DNA from: Solibacillus sp. FSL K6-1523
GTDB lineage: Bacteria; Bacillota; Bacilli; Bacillales_A; Planococcaceae
DNA length: 64,000 bases
NCBI RefSeq assembly: GCF_038005225.1
Contig: NZ_JBBOSU010000001.1
Coordinates: 298,001-362,000 of the forward strand
Direction: 5' to 3'
A program made the translations under genes and the position numbers. Shown here piece after piece: positions 30,478 to 38,780 of this stretch. Below the pieces are notes generated by a model, which ran no database searches, was not told the DNA's origin, and saw only the letters and a program-made list of their open reading frames with translations. Each line of letters opens with the position of its first letter. The stretch's first letter is position 1.

Positions 30478-31746
30478 GTGGCAATTTTAATTAAAAATGC
30501 AAATGAAGTTATTACGATGCAGTCGGATGTAAAAGGTCCTCGTCGCCAAGAACAGATGAGTGAACTTGGATTGCAAAAAGATGTTTGTGTGCTTTTAGAT
30601 GGCGAGCAAATCATGATGGTTGCACGGCTTGAAGAGCTTGAAGCAGCATTTCCGCACTTAGTACAAAGTGCGGAAGTGATTGATGCAGCCGGGAAAATTG
30701 TTATGCCTGGATTTGTAGATTGCCATACACATTTAGTGCATGGTGGAACGCGTGAGCATGAGTTGAATATGCGTCTTTCTGGAAAAACGTATATGGAAAT
30801 AATGAATGCAGGTGGTGGCATTCATTACACGACAACAAAAACACGTGAAGCAAGCTTTGATGAACTATATGACAAAACGTACAATCATTTAAATGACTTT
30901 TTACGCTATGGCATTACAACGGTCGAGGCGAAATCGGGCTACGGTCTTGATTGGGAAACAGAAAAAAGACAATTAGAAGTAGCGAAGAAATTGCAAGAAA
31001 CACATGCAGTAGATATTGTTTCGACATTTATGGGTGCTCATGCAGTGCCAGCTGGGTATAAAGGGAACGAGGAGGCATTTGTTGAGCTAGTCATCAATGA
31101 CATGCTTCCAAAAGTGGCTGAACTTGGTTTGGCAGAATTTAATGATGTGTTTTGTGAGAAAGGTGTCTTTACGCCAGAGCAATCACGCCGTGTTTTAGAA
31201 GCGGGTAAAGCTTACGGGTTAACACCAAAAATTCACGCGGATGAAATTGAACCATATGAAGGCGCGGAATTAGCTGCCGAAGTAGGTGCTATTTCAGCGG
31301 AGCATTTACTCGTTGCTTCAGATGAAGGCATTGAGGCGATGGCAAAAGCCGGAACGATTGCCGTGCTATTACCGGGAACAGCCTTTTTCTTACGCGCACC
31401 TTATGCAAGAGGTCGCTTAATGGTGGACAGTGGTGTACCCGTTGCCATTTCGACAGATTTTAATCCGGGCTCATCTCCTACAATTAGCTTGCCATTCGTA
31501 CAAAATTTAGCATGCATGAATATGGGCATGACGATGGAAGAAGTGCTTTGTGCGACAACGGTCAACTCTGCGTATGCGATTAATCGCGGTGAGGAAATCG
31601 GCACGCTAGAAAATGGGAAAAAAGCGGACGTACTTATTTTAAATGTACCGAACTATAAGCAATTACAATATTTCTATGGCATGAATCATACGGATACCGT
31701 GATTAAAGCCGGGAAAGTCGTTGTGCAAGGTGGAAGTTTGGTGTAA
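30478..31746 (+). CDS. hutI: Imidazolonepropionase
   Basis: A cytosolic metal-dependent amidohydrolase that opens imidazolonepropionate to N-formimino-L-glutamate. It is 422 aa with the metal-binding motif DCHTHLVHGG (His about 83 and 85), ETTKTREASFDELY-like substrate residues and further metal ligands in KIHADEIEP and ISTDFNPGSSPT. It starts with GTG six bases after the hutU stop; AAAGGGTG over the hutU stop acts as ribosome-binding site. A terminator follows. Since neither hutG nor hutH is adjacent, the pathway must be completed by genes elsewhere. Confidence 0.96.
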   Translation: MAILIKNANEVITMQSDVKGPRRQEQMSELGLQKDVCVLLDGEQIMMVARLEELEAAFPHLVQSAEVIDAAGKIVMPGFVDCHTHLVHGGTREHELNMRLSGKTYMEIMNAGGGIHYTTTKTREASFDELYDKTYNHLNDFLRYGITTVEAKSGYGLDWETEKRQLEVAKKLQETHAVDIVSTFMGAHAVPAGYKGNEEAFVELVINDMLPKVAELGLAEFNDVFCEKGVFTPEQSRRVLEAGKAYGLTPKIHADEIEPYEGAELAAEVGAISAEHLLVASDEGIEAMAKAGTIAVLLPGTAFFLRAPYARGRLMVDSGVPVAISTDFNPGSSPTISLPFVQNLACMNMGMTMEEVLCATTVNSAYAINRGEEIGTLENGKKADVLILNVPNYKQLQYFYGMNHTDTVIKAGKVVVQGGSLV

Positions 31747-31757
31747 GAAGTAATTTA

Positions 31758-31792
31758 GAAGCGTAATCTCTTCAATGAGGTTGCGCTTTTTA
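31758..31792 (+). terminator. Terminator of the hutU-hutI transcript
   Basis: AAGCGTAATCTC pairs with GAGGTTGCGCTT (with G-U pairs), followed by TTTTTAT. Confidence 0.75.
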
Positions 31793-31881
31793 TTTATGGA
31801 GAATTCAGGGATTGTTTGTACAATTTTTTCAGGTAATGCCATAATTGATATAAGAAAAATAAAGAGAAGGATGTGAATTCA

Positions 31882-33087
31882 ATGATTGAAGTAAAAGGTC
31901 AGTATACGGATGCTGTCATTTATACGAATAACCCACAAGAAGCTGCCATTGTGCAAATTAAGGAGTTGGTCAATCAGTCCTTTATGCAGGGAGCCAAGGT
32001 GCGTATTATGCCGGATTACCATGCTGGAAAAGGCTGTGTTATTGGTACGACGATTGCATTGAATGATCGTGTTGTCCCGAATTTAGTTGGTGTGGATGTT
32101 GGTTGTGGTGTACTCGTTTCAGAAATTGGGAAGGGTAAGATTGATTTTAATCAATTAGATGAAACAATTCGACGCTTTGTTCCGAGTGGTAATGCGATTC
32201 ATGACAATGTGGATAATACGAATGTAACGGAAATATATACAAATGAAGCATTTATTGCGCGCGGCTTGCAAGATGATTATACGAATCGTTCGCTTGGTAC
32301 GCTAGGTGGGGGGAATCATTTTATCGAACTCGCACAAGACGATACGGGTATGCACTATTTACTCATCCATACTGGCTCACGTTATGTAGGGGCAAAGGTG
32401 GCAAGCTGGCATCAAAAGCGTGCATTTGAGTCATTGCAGCGTGTAGATTTAACGGAAAAGATGGATCAGTTAAAAGAACAAGGGCGTCATCAGGAAATTC
32501 AAGCGATGATCCAAGCATTTAAGTTAGAAAACCCAGTTGTGCCGAAAGATTTAGCTTACTTAGAAGGTGATTTGTTTACGGATTATATTGCTGATATGAA
32601 ACTAGCCCAGCAATTTGCGCGTGATAATCGTAAAGTCATTGCACAAATCATTGCAGCACATATGAAATGGGAATACCGTTCACAGTTTGATTCGGTGCAT
32701 AACTATATTGATACCGATTCGATGATTTTACGTAAAGGGGCTGTCCGCGCGGCAAAGGGTGAGCAGTTAGTCATTCCGATGAATATGCGTGATGGCTCAT
32801 TAATTTGTGTAGGGAAAGGTAATGCAGAGTGGAATGAATCCGCACCACACGGAGCAGGTCGAATTTATTCACGCACAGCCGCGATGAAAAATTTATCAAT
32901 GGATGATTTCACCGAAACGATGAGCGGTATTTGGACGACTTCGGTATCAGAGGAAACACTAGATGAAGCACCAATGGCATACAAGCCGATGCAGGAAATT
33001 GTGGATCAGATTGGCGAAACAGTAGACATCCAAAAGCATGTTACACCGGTCTATAATTTTAAGGCGAGTGATAAGTGGGTGAGATAG
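31882..33087 (+). CDS. rtcB: RtcB-family RNA-splicing ligase
   Basis: RtcB proteins join RNA 3'-phosphate (or 2',3'-cyclic phosphate) to 5'-OH ends with GTP and Mn2+. The protein is 401 aa. Metal ligands are seen in VGVDVGCGVLV (Cys about 75), GGGNHFIEL (about 142-150) and LLIHTGSRYVG (His about 163). The guanylylated His lies in APHGAGRIYSR (about residue 322). It belongs to the shorter RtcB-like branch found in Bacillales. I chose the ATG at 31882, with AGAAGGA about 10 nt upstream; a GTG at 31873 is too close to that site. No archease or RNA cyclase gene is adjacent. It stands alone between terminators. Confidence 0.9.
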   Translation: MIEVKGQYTDAVIYTNNPQEAAIVQIKELVNQSFMQGAKVRIMPDYHAGKGCVIGTTIALNDRVVPNLVGVDVGCGVLVSEIGKGKIDFNQLDETIRRFVPSGNAIHDNVDNTNVTEIYTNEAFIARGLQDDYTNRSLGTLGGGNHFIELAQDDTGMHYLLIHTGSRYVGAKVASWHQKRAFESLQRVDLTEKMDQLKEQGRHQEIQAMIQAFKLENPVVPKDLAYLEGDLFTDYIADMKLAQQFARDNRKVIAQIIAAHMKWEYRSQFDSVHNYIDTDSMILRKGAVRAAKGEQLVIPMNMRDGSLICVGKGNAEWNESAPHGAGRIYSRTAAMKNLSMDDFTETMSGIWTTSVSEETLDEAPMAYKPMQEIVDQIGETVDIQKHVTPVYNFKASDKWVR

Positions 33088-33093
33088 ACATGT

Positions 33094-33128
33094 ACACAGG
33101 CAGTGGGGAGATGCCTGTGTGTTTTTTA
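33094..33128 (+). terminator. Terminator of rtcB
   Basis: ACACAGGCA pairs with TGCCTGTGT, followed by GTTTTTTATT. Confidence 0.85.
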
Positions 33129-33201
33129 TTTGTGCAAAGGTACAACACCGAAGCCTGTTTCGAAGTTATTTATAAGCTTGCGATATATCTTGTTGTAAAA
33201 T

Positions 33202-33235
33202 AAAAAGCAGAATGAGTTCATTTTACTCATTCTGC
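33202..33235 (-). terminator. Terminator of the MFS gene
   Basis: The 11-bp perfect stem GCAGAATGAGT/ACTCATTCTGC is followed on the minus strand by TTTTTATTTTA. Confidence 0.85.
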
Positions 33236-33258
33236 AACTTTATAATCTTCTTTTAATA

Positions 33259-34599
33259 TTAGTGGGTATCTCCCGCTTCTGTTAACGATAAAGTCTTCGT
33301 TTCTGGTGCCCATGCTACGGAAACGATTAAACCAACAATTAAAATACCAGTTAAGCATAGCATTGTGTTTTGAACACCTAAGTTTGCCATACTCATAGGA
33401 AGTATGAAAGTACTTGCAGCTGAACCAAGTCTACTAATAGAAGTTGCAAGACCTATACCAGAAGAACGAATATCCGTAGGGAAACTTTCGGCTGGAAATA
33501 CGCCTACTAAGTTACTTACAGCGGATAATATTAATGTGAAAACAGAGAATGCAATAATCATTAATACTGTTGAATTACTAGGTAAAATACTTAATAATCC
33601 AAGTGAAATAATTAGTACAACAAATGAAGAAATTAGGAATCCACGTCGTGTGAATTTAATTGTGAACCAAATACCTAGTACAGCGCCGATAATTAATAAA
33701 CCATTTAATAATAAATCAACGCCAAAGCCTTGCTGCAAACCAAATTCATCTAAAATAATTGGTAGGAATGTGTAAATTGCGAAATAAGGCATAACTAAGC
33801 ATACCCAGAAAATACAGTTAAATAACGTACGTTTAATCATATCTTTATGGAAAAGTGCCATAAAGCCTTTAGATTCTTGCGTTTGCTCTTGTTCAATCGG
33901 ATCTTCTAAAATTACATTTGGACCAAAATGTTTTTGAATGACTTGTAGAGCTTCTTCATGTCGTCCTTTACTAGCCAGCCATCTAGGCGACTCAGGTGAA
34001 CCGATTCGTGCGAATAAAATGATTACCGCTGGAATTGCTGATGAAGCAAGCATCCATTTCCAAGCGTCTGGAGAAAGACTAGTAGCATAAATCCCAATAA
34101 TATTTGCAGCTACGTATCCAAATGTCCAAATCATACTAAATGATCCTAATAAAGGACCACGGTGCTTACGTGGGGAAACTTCTGCTAGTAATGCGTGCCC
34201 AACACTATAGTCCCCACCTAACCCAATACCTATTAAAATACGATAAAATACTAATTCTGCTGGCGTTTCAGCGAAAAACTGTAAAACTGATGCAACCGTA
34301 ATCAAAATAAAGCTAAGGACAAATATTTTTTGTCTACCAACTCGGTCAGAAACCCAACCTAAAACAAGGCTACCTAAGAAAAGACCAAATAACGCTGAGC
34401 TACCAATTAAGCCTACCCAAAATGTAGACAATCCCATTTGAGGTGTCAAAAGAGTAAGTGCGAATCCAACAATACCTAAAATATAACCATCTGTGAAATG
34501 GGCACCGAAAGTAAGACCGGCAATTTTAATATGGAATTTATTTAGTGGAACATCATCAAGCTTGATTTTATTTGTTTGGTTAATAGTTGTAGAACCCAT
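33259..34599 (-). CDS. MFS transporter of the organic/aromatic acid-sugar porter type
   Basis: A 446-aa membrane protein with 12 predicted helices. The loop 2-3 signature GWVSDRVGRQKIF and the helix-4 motif GIGLGGDYSVGHALLAEVSPRKHRG are typical of the MFS branch that includes NiaP and aromatic-acid:H+ symporters. The central loop contains ARIGSPESPRWLASKGRHEEA. I chose the ATG at 34599, with GGAGGA upstream; the open frame extends much further, across the promoter, and that part is not coding. It is divergent from the IclR-controlled lyase operon and shares the same operator pair, so it very likely imports that pathway's substrate, an organic acid or amino-acid-like compound. Confidence 0.88.
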   Translation of the reverse strand: MGSTTINQTNKIKLDDVPLNKFHIKIAGLTFGAHFTDGYILGIVGFALTLLTPQMGLSTFWVGLIGSSALFGLFLGSLVLGWVSDRVGRQKIFVLSFILITVASVLQFFAETPAELVFYRILIGIGLGGDYSVGHALLAEVSPRKHRGPLLGSFSMIWTFGYVAANIIGIYATSLSPDAWKWMLASSAIPAVIILFARIGSPESPRWLASKGRHEEALQVIQKHFGPNVILEDPIEQEQTQESKGFMALFHKDMIKRTLFNCIFWVCLVMPYFAIYTFLPIILDEFGLQQGFGVDLLLNGLLIIGAVLGIWFTIKFTRRGFLISSFVVLIISLGLLSILPSNSTVLMIIAFSVFTLILSAVSNLVGVFPAESFPTDIRSSGIGLATSISRLGSAASTFILPMSMANLGVQNTMLCLTGILIVGLIVSVAWAPETKTLSLTEAGDTH

Positions 34600-34669
34600 T
34601 GAACGATCATCCTCCATCCTTTTGCGGTTAATAATATCTAATTGAGTGTAGAGGGAAGATATTAATTTT

Positions 34670-34704
34670 GTTCTTATTGTGAACAGAAACTTCATAATGC
34701 GAAT
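34670..34704. promoter_or_regulatory. Paired IclR-type operators at the MFS promoter
   Basis: GTTCTTATTGTGAAC (34670-34684) and CTTCATAATGCGAAT (34690-34704) are two related 15-bp palindromes, 20 bp start to start. They overlap or directly follow the predicted MFS transcript start. The same pair, with the same 20-bp phase, occurs at 35865-35899. Confidence 0.75.
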
Positions 34705-34710
34705 ATTTAA

Positions 34711-34739
34711 AATATAATAAAGGTTCACAAGATTGTCAA
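34711..34739 (-). promoter_or_regulatory. Promoter of the MFS gene
   Basis: On the minus strand, the -35 box TTGACA (34739-34734), a 17-nt spacer and the -10 box TATATT (34716-34711) give a near-consensus SigA promoter. Transcription would start near 34704, at the operator pair. Confidence 0.75.
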
Positions 34740-34747
34740 TTAGTTTT

Positions 34748-34762
34748 TTGAAAGCGCTATCT
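34748..34762. promoter_or_regulatory. Candidate cre (CcpA) site
   Basis: TTGAAAGCGCTATCT fits WTGNAANCGNWNNCW at every position and lies just upstream of the MFS -35 box. Carbon catabolite control of substrate uptake is inferred. Confidence 0.5.
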
Positions 34763-34836
34763 AAATTGAGGGATAGTGAGAGATAAAAGGGTGGTGGCTC
34801 AAAACTAGGATTGGTCAATCTATGTTAAAAATGGAA

Positions 34837-34876
34837 AAATGCCGAAACGTTTAATTATCAACGTTTCGGCATTTTA
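34837..34876. terminator. Terminator of the IclR gene
   Basis: AAAATGCCGAAACGTT pairs perfectly with AACGTTTCGGCATTTT. It lies 3' of the IclR gene (minus strand) and upstream of the MFS promoter. Confidence 0.8.
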
Positions 34877-34948
34877 AATTTGACCGTATTTTATTTTGAA
34901 AAGGATAGTAGACCAGTTTTTTTCTAAAAAAATGTTAAAGATAAAAAA

Positions 34949-35761
34949 TTAAATTAAGTCTTGTTCAATTTCACTGGCAGCTTGGAGTAAAAAATCTTTT
35001 AGTTTCATTAACTCTTCTTTAGGTAACCTAAAGCTAGGTCCTCCGATTGTAATAAATGCTACTAGATTTTGGTTTTTATCAAATAATGGTACGGACATTG
35101 CATTTTCATTTTCCTGATATTCCTCGAGTGATATACCTACTTTATTTTGACGAGTCCAATTTAACTCTTCAATTAGCTGTACCTTCATTTTATTAGTAAG
35201 TGTAACTTCTTCCGTTAACTCCTTATTCAAGTAGTGTTCTAGCTCAACTTCTGTAAATTCACTTAACAATAATTTTCCGTTCGAAGTGCAATAGTAATAT
35301 TGAATTGGTGTAGCAGTATTTGTATAGTCAGCCAGTCGTACGCTATGCGATGGGTCTAGTTGATCGATAGCATAGATTCCATCGATTTTTGGGACGCTTA
35401 AAATAACTGTTTCATCAATCATATCCCTTAATTTTTCTAAAGTCTTCCTTGCCCGTTGAATTAATGGCGTATTTGGGTCATTTTGCTTTGCCAATCGATA
35501 AAATAAAAAACCGAGTCGATAGCCATTTGTTAGAGGGTCTTTTTCGATTAAGCTTTGATTTTCTAAACTACCTATTAAGCGCCATACAGTTGTTCGGTTT
35601 AATCCGCTAATTGTTACTAAATCTTTTAAAAGAACTGGGGATTTACTTTCACCTATAAGTTTTAATAGCATGAGAGCTCGATCGACTGCCTGAACAGTAG
35701 AGCTATCTTTAACATTTTTATTTAACGATAAATTATTTTTATTCATGGTTTCATTATACAT
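34949..35761 (-). CDS. IclR-family transcriptional regulator
   Basis: The 270-aa protein has an N-terminal winged helix-turn-helix (about 22-85: VQAVDRALMLLKLIGESKSPVLLKDLVTISGLNRTTVWRLIGSLENQSLI) and a C-terminal GAF-like effector domain (about 100-265: ILSVPKIDGIYAIDQLDPSH, TSNGKLLLSEF, KVGISLEEYQENENAMSVPLFD). The ATG at 35761 lacks a strong ribosome-binding site; ATG five codons in is an alternative. It is divergent from the lyase/dehydrogenase operon. Its likely sites are the palindromes at 34670-34704 and 35865-35899, which lie at or past the transcript starts and so fit repression. Confidence 0.9.
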   Translation of the reverse strand: MYNETMNKNNLSLNKNVKDSSTVQAVDRALMLLKLIGESKSPVLLKDLVTISGLNRTTVWRLIGSLENQSLIEKDPLTNGYRLGFLFYRLAKQNDPNTPLIQRARKTLEKLRDMIDETVILSVPKIDGIYAIDQLDPSHSVRLADYTNTATPIQYYYCTSNGKLLLSEFTEVELEHYLNKELTEEVTLTNKMKVQLIEELNWTRQNKVGISLEEYQENENAMSVPLFDKNQNLVAFITIGGPSFRLPKEELMKLKDFLLQAASEIEQDLI

Positions 35762-35826
35762 ATTTCATTTTGAAACATCTACCTACGAAGTTTAGAATTT
35801 GAATTGTTTTAAACAATCGAAATATA

Positions 35827-35855
35827 TTGACTTTTAAAAAATGCAATAATATACT
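35827..35855 (+). promoter_or_regulatory. Promoter of the lyase-dehydrogenase operon
   Basis: The -35 box TTGACT (35827-35832), a 17-nt spacer and the -10 box TATACT (35850-35855) predict a start near 35862, immediately before the operator pair. Confidence 0.75.
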
Positions 35856-35864
35856 TTTATTAAT

Positions 35865-35899
35865 GTTCTTAATATGAATATTACGTTCATAATGTGAAC
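35865..35899. promoter_or_regulatory. Paired IclR-type operators at the operon promoter
   Basis: GTTCTTAATATGAAT (35865-35879) and GTTCATAATGTGAAC (35885-35899) are 15-bp palindromes of the form GTTCnTAATrTGAAC, 20 bp start to start, just downstream of the predicted transcript start. Confidence 0.75.
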
Positions 35900-35950
35900 T
35901 TTCGACGGTGTAGAGGCTGTTGTCTGTTTACAAAAAGGAAGCGAATTTTT

Positions 35951-37240
35951 ATGCGAATTGAGAAGGACGATTTCGGAACAGTACAGATTGATGATGATGT
36001 TCTATATGGAATACAAACTATTCGTACAAAAGAGAATTTAACTTTCTCAAAGAATATACTAAGCGAATATAAGGAGTATATAAGGAGTTTAGTATATGTA
36101 AAGAAAGCAACAGCGTTAGCAAACTTTGAAGATAATGTAATTTCAAGAATAGTTAAAGAGAAAATAGTAGATGCTTGCGATACGTTATTGCAAGGGCAAC
36201 ATTTGGAGCAGTTTGTTGTTGATGTTTATCATGGTGGCGGTGGGATTGGCATTAATATGAACATCAATGAAGTCATTGCGAATTTATGCAATGAGGCAAA
36301 AGGTATTTATTCTATTGTTCATCCTATAGATCACGTGAATGCATCGCAATCTACATCAGATGTATGTCATACGGCTATTCGTTTAGCTATTAATGAAGCG
36401 TATGAGAAATTGGCTGCTGAAACGGCTGATTTGATTGCTACGATGAATCGGAAAACGAACGAATTTATGCCGATTGCAACGATTTCACGAACTTGCTTAC
36501 AAGATGCTTCTCGTATGCAATTAGGTGAAAAATTTAGCGGTTTTGAATCTGTGATAAAAAGAAGGCATAAAAAATTAACTGATGCAGTGGAAGAGTTATT
36601 AACAATAAATTTAGGTGGTACTGTTATCGGAAAAGGTGAGGGAGCAAGTACGCTGTACAAAAAAATTATTATTCAGAAGCTAAAAGAAGTGACGGAACTT
36701 CCGGTTAGCAGAAGGGAAAATTTATTTGATGCAGCGCAAAATATTGATGATTTAGTAGATGTTTCAAAGCAGCTTAGCTTATTTGCAAGCGCTTTGTTAA
36801 AAATCGCTAAAGATTTACGTTTGCTTTCTTCCGGTCCTGAAGCAGGTTTTGCTGAAATTTTGTTGCCAGCAATTCAGGCGGGGTCATCATTTTATCCAGG
36901 AAAAGTTAACCCTGTTATTCCTGAAACTGTCATCCAATGCTGTGCAGAAATTATCGGTATTGAGAGAGTTATTCAAGCGACATTTGAGCATGGTGATTTA
37001 GATTTAAATGTATTTGAAAACTTTGCGGGGATTCATCTATTAGATGGAATCTATATGCTGACCAAATGTATTCATAATTTTAGAAAACAATGTTTTGAAG
37101 GAATCATTGCGAATGAAGCAAGATGTGACACACTTGCAAACTCGCGAATCCCTCAAATTTGTGATTTGAAAGAAAAGTTTGGCTACAGTGAAACGATACG
37201 ATTGCTGAATGAGCAAGGAATTAATGAGGAGGAAAAGTAA
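35951..37240 (+). CDS. Aspartase/fumarase-superfamily lyase, divergent paralogue A
   Basis: The 429-aa protein is of the aspartate ammonia-lyase/fumarase C type, which forms fumarate by eliminating an amine or water from a succinyl compound. The signature loop reads GSSFYPGKVNP (usual form GSSxMPGKxNP), keeping the catalytic Ser and Lys. The second conserved block is NASQSTSDVCHTA, where aspartases have SQSTND, so Asn is replaced by Ser. GGGGIGINMNINEVIAN is present. I chose the ATG at 35951, with AAAAGGAAG upstream. The stop overlaps the next start by 1 nt (TAATG). A second paralogue closes the operon. The substrate is unlikely to be plain aspartate; a substituted aspartate or related acid is my inference. 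Confidence 0.82.
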   Translation: MRIEKDDFGTVQIDDDVLYGIQTIRTKENLTFSKNILSEYKEYIRSLVYVKKATALANFEDNVISRIVKEKIVDACDTLLQGQHLEQFVVDVYHGGGGIGINMNINEVIANLCNEAKGIYSIVHPIDHVNASQSTSDVCHTAIRLAINEAYEKLAAETADLIATMNRKTNEFMPIATISRTCLQDASRMQLGEKFSGFESVIKRRHKKLTDAVEELLTINLGGTVIGKGEGASTLYKKIIIQKLKEVTELPVSRRENLFDAAQNIDDLVDVSKQLSLFASALLKIAKDLRLLSSGPEAGFAEILLPAIQAGSSFYPGKVNPVIPETVIQCCAEIIGIERVIQATFEHGDLDLNVFENFAGIHLLDGIYMLTKCIHNFRKQCFEGIIANEARCDTLANSRIPQICDLKEKFGYSETIRLLNEQGINEEEK

Positions 37241-38748
37241 TGACACAGAAAAACTTTGAAGGAATTGAACAACCAAAATTACAATGGGCAGAAGAGTGGC
37301 TAAAAGAAACGAAAAAAAGTTATATCAATGGAGAATGGATGGACGGAAGTAAAACCATTGAATCGATTAACCCAGCAAATGGGAAAGTATTAGGTGATTT
37401 TTTCTGTGCTACAAAAGAGGATGTTGACAAAGCTGTAGTAGCAGCGAAAGAAGGTTTAAAAAACGAAGCTTGGAAAAATGTGAGCAATAAAGAGCGAGGG
37501 CGTATCCTTCGTAAAATTGCAGCTTTAATTACAGAGCATCATGCAGAACTTGCAACGTTAGAGGCACTGGATAACGGTAAGCTTTATTCAGAAGCATTTA
37601 ATGATGATGTGCAAGAAGCGCACGATTTATTTGAATATTACTCGGGCTGGACAGATAAGTATTATGGTGAAAATAATCCCGTTGATGGTAATTTCTTAAG
37701 TGTGACAACACGTGATCCAATTGGTGTTTGTGGTCAAATTGTGCCGTTTAATTTCCCAATTCAAATGGCGGTACTAAAAATGGCACCTGCATTAGCAACG
37801 GGGAACACAGTAGTTTTGAAGCCAGCCGATAAAACTTCTTTCTCGGTTGTTCGTTTATTCGAAATTATTGATGAGGCGAATGTATTACCGAAAGGCGTAA
37901 TAAATTTAGTGTTAGGTAATGGGGAAGTTGGGGCTTATATTAGTAAACATATGGGCATTGATAAACTTTCATTTACAGGTAGTACAAAAATCGGTAAACA
38001 GCTTGTGCATGACTCGGCGGATAGTAATTTAAAGCCTGTAACATTAGAACTAGGTGGAAAATCACCAAATATTATTTTTGATGATGTCAAAGATTTAGAT
38101 GCAGCGATTGATCGTTCATTTATTGGTTTATTCACACATAAAGCGGAAAAATGCTCATCTCCAACGCGATTATTCGTTCAAAATTCGATTTACGATACGG
38201 TTGTAGGGAAATTAGCGGAGATGGCAAAGAATTATAAATGTGGCGATCCTTTTGATCCAACGAGTGATCAAGGTGCACAGGCATCAAAAGAGCATATGGA
38301 ATCGATTTTAGCATATATCGAAAGCGGTAAGGAACAAGGAGCTCGTATTGTTGCAGGTGGTGAGCGTGATGTAACAGGTACGAATGCAGACGGTTACTTT
38401 GTAAAACCGACTATTTTTGCTGATGTCAAAAATACAATGAAAATTGCACAGGAAGAAATTTTTGGCCCTGTACTTTGTGTAATTCCATTTGAAACAGAAG
38501 AAGAAGTTATCGAAATGGCCAATGATACTATTTACGGATTGGCAGCGGGCTTATGGACAGGAGATACATCTCGTGCACATCGTGTAGCAAATCAATTAGA
38601 TGCAGGCATGATATTCGTGAATCGTTACGGATGCTATGACTTTGCAAGTCCATTTGGAGGCGTAAAGCAAAGTGGTTGGGGGAGAGAGTATGCCGTTCAT
38701 TCATTATCTGCCTTTACAAAACAACGAGCAATTTGGTTTGCTTACTAA
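37240..38748 (+). CDS. NAD(P)-dependent aldehyde dehydrogenase
   Basis: A soluble 502-aa ALDH that oxidises an aldehyde to its acid. Landmarks are the Asn of PFNFPIQM (about 171), FTGSTKIGK (about 245-253), the general base Glu in LELGGKSPN (about 270) and the nucleophile Cys in KAEKCSSPTR (about 305); all are intact. The C-terminal PFGGVKQSGWGRE is typical. GAGGAGG over the upstream gene's end drives translation, which is coupled to the lyase gene. Co-transcription with an alcohol dehydrogenase suggests an alcohol-aldehyde-acid sequence. The closest known substrates cannot be decided by eye. Confidence 0.93.
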   Translation: MTQKNFEGIEQPKLQWAEEWLKETKKSYINGEWMDGSKTIESINPANGKVLGDFFCATKEDVDKAVVAAKEGLKNEAWKNVSNKERGRILRKIAALITEHHAELATLEALDNGKLYSEAFNDDVQEAHDLFEYYSGWTDKYYGENNPVDGNFLSVTTRDPIGVCGQIVPFNFPIQMAVLKMAPALATGNTVVLKPADKTSFSVVRLFEIIDEANVLPKGVINLVLGNGEVGAYISKHMGIDKLSFTGSTKIGKQLVHDSADSNLKPVTLELGGKSPNIIFDDVKDLDAAIDRSFIGLFTHKAEKCSSPTRLFVQNSIYDTVVGKLAEMAKNYKCGDPFDPTSDQGAQASKEHMESILAYIESGKEQGARIVAGGERDVTGTNADGYFVKPTIFADVKNTMKIAQEEIFGPVLCVIPFETEEEVIEMANDTIYGLAAGLWTGDTSRAHRVANQLDAGMIFVNRYGCYDFASPFGGVKQSGWGREYAVHSLSAFTKQRAIWFAY

Positions 38749-38780
38749 TTAAAAGATTACAACAATAAGGGGAATTAATT

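Noticed and set aside
34600-34818. N-terminal extension of the MFS protein
   Set aside because: The extension would cover the IclR operators and the promoter; the start at 34599 has GGAGGA and gives a normal MFS length.
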